From: Thioploca ingrica
GTDB lineage: Bacteria > Pseudomonadota > Gammaproteobacteria > Beggiatoales > Beggiatoaceae
Assembly: GCA_000828835.1 (NCBI GenBank)
Contig: AP014633.1
Span: forward strand, 3,968,001-4,032,000
Length of the DNA stretch: 64,000 bases
Direction of reading: 5' to 3'
Below the pieces are notes generated by a model. It did not search any database, had not been told where the DNA came from, and saw only the letters and a program-made list of their open reading frames with translations. A program made the translations under genes and the position numbers. Of the stretch, positions 61,399 to 64,000 are shown piece after piece (the first letter of the stretch is position 1; the number at the start of each line of letters is the position of its first letter).

Positions 61399-61544
61399 AT
61401 GCTACTATCTTTAAATCCTAATACTCCTAATAGAAGAGCAGAGACAGCAGCAGCAACATTACCACCGGTAGGAGATGGTGAAGCACCAGCCATGAAGCCA
61501 ACAACCATCCCACCTAAAATAGCTGATAATACTATCCAAGACAT
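61341..61544 (-). CDS. Small glycine-zipper membrane protein with repeat-derived end
   Basis: From ATG 61544 (MSWIVLSAILGGMVVGFMAG) this is a 67-residue protein with two Gly/Ala-rich hydrophobic segments (residues ~2-20 and ~29-44: AAAVSALLLGVLGF). The last ~20 residues (CGDEGTASFRDGYSPC) are encoded by the right arm of the dispersed repeat, so the original C-terminus was probably replaced when the repeat arrived. An upstream Met at 61574 is less likely. No function is recognised. Confidence 0.5.
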   Translation of the reverse strand: MSWIVLSAILGGMVVGFMAGASPSPTGGNVAAAVSALLLGVLGFKDSSIVGCGDEGTASFRDGYSPC

Positions 61545-61585
61545 TTTCTTACCCCTTTTCAAAATCATCATCAAAAGTTAAGTAG

Positions 61586-61611
61586 GGTGTGTTACGCTTT
61601 GCTAACACACC
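61586..61611. repeat. Palindromic repeat GGTGTGTTA...TAACACACC
   Basis: A nine-base perfect stem with an eight-base loop is placed 9 bases after the metH stop. It is the same hairpin type as at 9099 and 43305, here probably serving as the end of the metH transcript. Confidence 0.65.
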
Positions 61612-61620
61612 AATTCTTGT

Positions 61621-64000
61621 TTACACCTCATAATTTAATATCGGTGCTAACCATTTTTCTGCCTCTGCTACCGTCATCCCTTTGCGGCTGGCATAATCTT
61701 CGACTTGATCCTTTTCAATTTTGCCGGTACCAAAATAGTGTGCCTGGGGATGAGAAAAATACCAACCCGATACCGCTGCTGCCGGTAACATCGCATAATT
61801 TTCAGTTAAAGTGATGCCGGCTTGTTTGTCGGGTTCAAGCAAAGCCCATAAAGTTGCTTTTTCGGTATGATCGGGACATGCCGGATAACCCGGTGCGGGA
61901 CGAATACCCTGATAGGCTTCTTGAATCAGTTCTGCATTGGTGAAGTTTTCATCGGTGGCGTATCCCCAAAATTCTTGGCGCACCCGTTCGTGCAGCCGTT
62001 CAGCAAAGGCTTCGGCTAACCGATCAGCAAGTGCTTTCACGAGGATACTGTTGTAGTCATCTTGGGCTTGTTCAAACCGCGCGACGTGTTCCTCCAATTT
62101 AATGCCAGTGGTAACCGCAAAGGCACCGATATAATCAGCGAGACCACTCGTTTTGGGCGCAATATTGTCGGCGAGACACAGATTGGGATTCGCTGGCGTT
62201 TTAACCAGTTGTTGACGGAGATGATGTAAGACAGTTCTCACGGTAGAGCGACTGTCATCATTATAGATTTCAATATCATCCTCATTGATAGTATTCGCCG
62301 GGAAGAAACCGATGACGGCGTTGGCTCTTAACCAGTGTTCATTGATAAGGGTATCCAGCATTTGTTGCGCATCATTGTAAAGTTTACGTGCTTCTTCACC
62401 CACTTTATCATCTTCAAGCAATTGGGGAAAGCGTCCCGGTAAGGACCACACTTTGAAAAACGGGTTCCAATCAATTCGTTGGCGTAATTCAACCAGCGGG
62501 TAATCCGTCAAAACTTTCACGCCTAAGAAAGTGGGTTTGGGTGGAGTATAATTACGCCAATCAATCGCTAATTTATTCGCTCTGGCTGCTGCTAAAGTCG
62601 ATTTGCGTTGGATTTTTTGACTCGCACGTTGTTCGCGTAATTGCGCATATTCGGTAGCGATTTGTTGCGTATAATTGGCTTTTAATTCCGCAGACAGTAA
62701 ACTTTGCGCGACACCCACTGCCCGTGAAGCATCGAGAACATAAACCACCGGTTGGCTATAATTCGGCGCAATTTTAACCGCCGTATGCACTTTAGACGTC
62801 GTGGCACCACCAATCATGAGTGGAATTTTAAAACCTTGGCGTTCCATTTCACTGGCAACCTGAACCATTTCATCTAACGAAGGCGTGATTAGTCCTGATA
62901 AACCAATGATTTGACAGTGTTGCTCGCGGGCAGTTTTTAAAATAGTTTCCGCCGGAACCATAACCCCTAAATCAATGATTTCAAAGTTATTGCATTGTAA
63001 AACCACCCCCACAATATTTTTACCAATATCATGGACATCGCCTTTAACAGTGGCGAGTAAAATTTTACCATTACTGCTGCTCGCACCACTTTCTCCCTTT
63101 TCGGCTTCAATGTAGGGCATTAAATGGGCTACTGCTTTTTTCATGACGCGGGCGGATTTTACCACTTGGGGTAAAAACATTTTCCCGGCACCAAATAAAT
63201 CACCCACCACATTCATTCCCGCCATCAGTGGACCTTCGATCACTTGTAGCGGTCGAGGAAATTGTTGCCGAGCGGCTTCGGTATCAGCTTCAATATAATC
63301 GGTAATTCCCTTAACCAGCGCATATTCAAGGCGTTTTTCTACGGGGGCATCACGCCAGGCCAAATTTTGTTGAGTTTCTTGACTACCCCCTTCGCCTTTG
63401 TATTTATCTGCAATTTCTAGCAATCTATCGGTGGCGTCAGCACGACGGTTAAGAATCACCTCGATCACTCTTTCGCGCAATTCTGTGGGTAAATCTTCAT
63501 AAATCGCCAATTGTCCCGCGTTGACAATGCCCATATCCAGACCCGCTTGGATAGCATGATAAAGAAATACGGAATGAATCGCTTCTCGAACCGGATTATT
63601 ACCGCGAAATGAGAACGATACGTTAGAAACCCCGCCAGAAATTAAGGCATGTGGCAAGTTTTGTTTGATTTCGCGAATCGCCTCAATAAAATCAACGGCA
63701 TAATTATTATGCTCTTCAATGCCGGTGGCGACCGCAAAAATATTCGGATCAAAAATAATATCTTCCGGCGGGAAACCGACTTGTTCAGTCAAAATGCGAT
63801 AACAACGGCTACAAATAGACACTTTACGTGCTTTCGTATCCGCTTGCCCTTGTTCATCAAACGCCATCACAATCACGGCGGCACCATAACGGCGAACTAA
63901 TTTAGCCTGTTCAATAAATTTGGCTTCCCCTTCTTTAAGGCTGATAGAATTAACGATGGGTTTACCTTGAATACATTTGAGTCCTGCCGCTAATACTTCC
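61621..64000 (-). CDS. metH: Methionine synthase, cobalamin-dependent (5' part beyond window)
   Basis: The C-terminal ~790 residues are visible and the frame is still open at base 64000 ([41 protein letters not shown]), so the start is outside. MetH transfers a methyl group from methyltetrahydrofolate to homocysteine through cobalamin. Seen in order: the end of the pterin-binding barrel ([14 protein letters not shown]), the helical cap, the B12 domain with lower-ligand His in DVHDIGKN and GLSGLITPS, and the SAM reactivation domain ([49 protein letters not shown]). Nothing is missing in the visible part. Confidence 0.97.
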   Translation of the reverse strand, partial: EVLAAGLKCIQGKPIVNSISLKEGEAKFIEQAKLVRRYGAAVIVMAFDEQGQADTKARKVSICSRCYRILTEQVGFPPEDIIFDPNIFAVATGIEEHNNYAVDFIEAIREIKQNLPHALISGGVSNVSFSFRGNNPVREAIHSVFLYHAIQAGLDMGIVNAGQLAIYEDLPTELRERVIEVILNRRADATDRLLEIADKYKGEGGSQETQQNLAWRDAPVEKRLEYALVKGITDYIEADTEAARQQFPRPLQVIEGPLMAGMNVVGDLFGAGKMFLPQVVKSARVMKKAVAHLMPYIEAEKGESGASSSNGKILLATVKGDVHDIGKNIVGVVLQCNNFEIIDLGVMVPAETILKTAREQHCQIIGLSGLITPSLDEMVQVASEMERQGFKIPLMIGGATTSKVHTAVKIAPNYSQPVVYVLDASRAVGVAQSLLSAELKANYTQQIATEYAQLREQRASQKIQRKSTLAAARANKLAIDWRNYTPPKPTFLGVKVLTDYPLVELRQRIDWNPFFKVWSLPGRFPQLLEDDKVGEEARKLYNDAQQMLDTLINEHWLRANAVIGFFPANTINEDDIEIYNDDSRSTVRTVLHHLRQQLVKTPANPNLCLADNIAPKTSGLADYIGAFAVTTGIKLEEHVARFEQAQDDYNSILVKALADRLAEAFAERLHERVRQEFWGYATDENFTNAELIQEAYQGIRPAPGYPACPDHTEKATLWALLEPDKQAGITLTENYAMLPAAAVSGWYFSHPQAHYFGTGKIEKDQVEDYASRKGMTVAEAEKWLAPILNYEV

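Noticed and set aside
1-64000. tRNA, rRNA or riboswitch genes
   Set aside because: No cloverleaf with a T-loop GTTCRANNC pattern, rRNA segment or recognised riboswitch (including a cobalamin type in the visible part near metH or pduO) was seen by eye.

Overview
The window reads as a chromosomal stretch of a low-to-mid GC (roughly 40-45% by eye) chemolithoautotrophic gammaproteobacterium, most like the large sulfur bacteria (Beggiatoa/Thioploca/Thiomargarita group). This is inferred from form I RuBisCO with a divergent CbbR, a Calvin-type aldolase next to pgk and pyk, a [NiFe] hydrogenase large subunit, DUF29 and Rpn-family genes, and many short palindromic repeats. No rRNA, tRNA or CRISPR array was seen, and no sulfur-oxidation gene lies inside the window.

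Layout. 1-6053: the end of a type VI secretion (T6SS) cargo module: VgrG (cut by the window start), DUF2169 adaptor, Cys-rich candidate effector, membrane-anchored YCF48-like candidate immunity protein, a REP-associated transposase (RAYT) with its REP repeats, then a DUF4150 PAAR-like tip protein. 6160-7640: AT-rich repeats holding an IS630-type element whose transposase is interrupted. 7850-13800: orphan antitoxin, secreted protein, corrinoid adenosyltransferase, GspF, a GT87-like membrane protein, cytochrome b561 and a peroxiredoxin. 13996-20250: a tight six-gene minus-strand run (transglutaminase-like lipoprotein, GNAT, BKACE, PP-loop protein, methyltransferase, polysaccharide pyruvyl transferase) that looks like an undescribed modification or biosynthesis operon. 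20321-23377: cbbR and rbcL-rbcS. 24253-29344: HNH nuclease, orphan hydrogenase large subunit, bioC, DUF29 and a small gene behind a Pho box. 29518-35412: pstC-pstA-pstB-phoU with a Pho box before pstC. 35435-41737: queD, a lipoprotein, SirB2, a UDG-like protein and a very large HEAT/DUF349 protein. 42099-46664: IS66 fragment, a CxxCH/EF-hand protein, small genes, yjbQ, rdgC and an Rpn gene between direct repeats. 46690-56685: two large secreted ASH-repeat proteins sharing a C-terminal domain, a trypsin-like protease and two small membrane proteins. 56797-64000: fba, pyk, pgk, rpmG and metH (cut by the window end).

How they fit together: rbcLS, pgk and fba serve the Calvin cycle; pst-phoU and the Pho-box gene serve phosphate control; VgrG, DUF2169 and PAAR load and tip a T6SS spike. 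The strongest candidates for new biology are the six-gene operon, the DUF2169/effector junction with its G9 tract, the shared C-terminal domain of the two large surface proteins, and the cytochrome-like/EF-hand protein.
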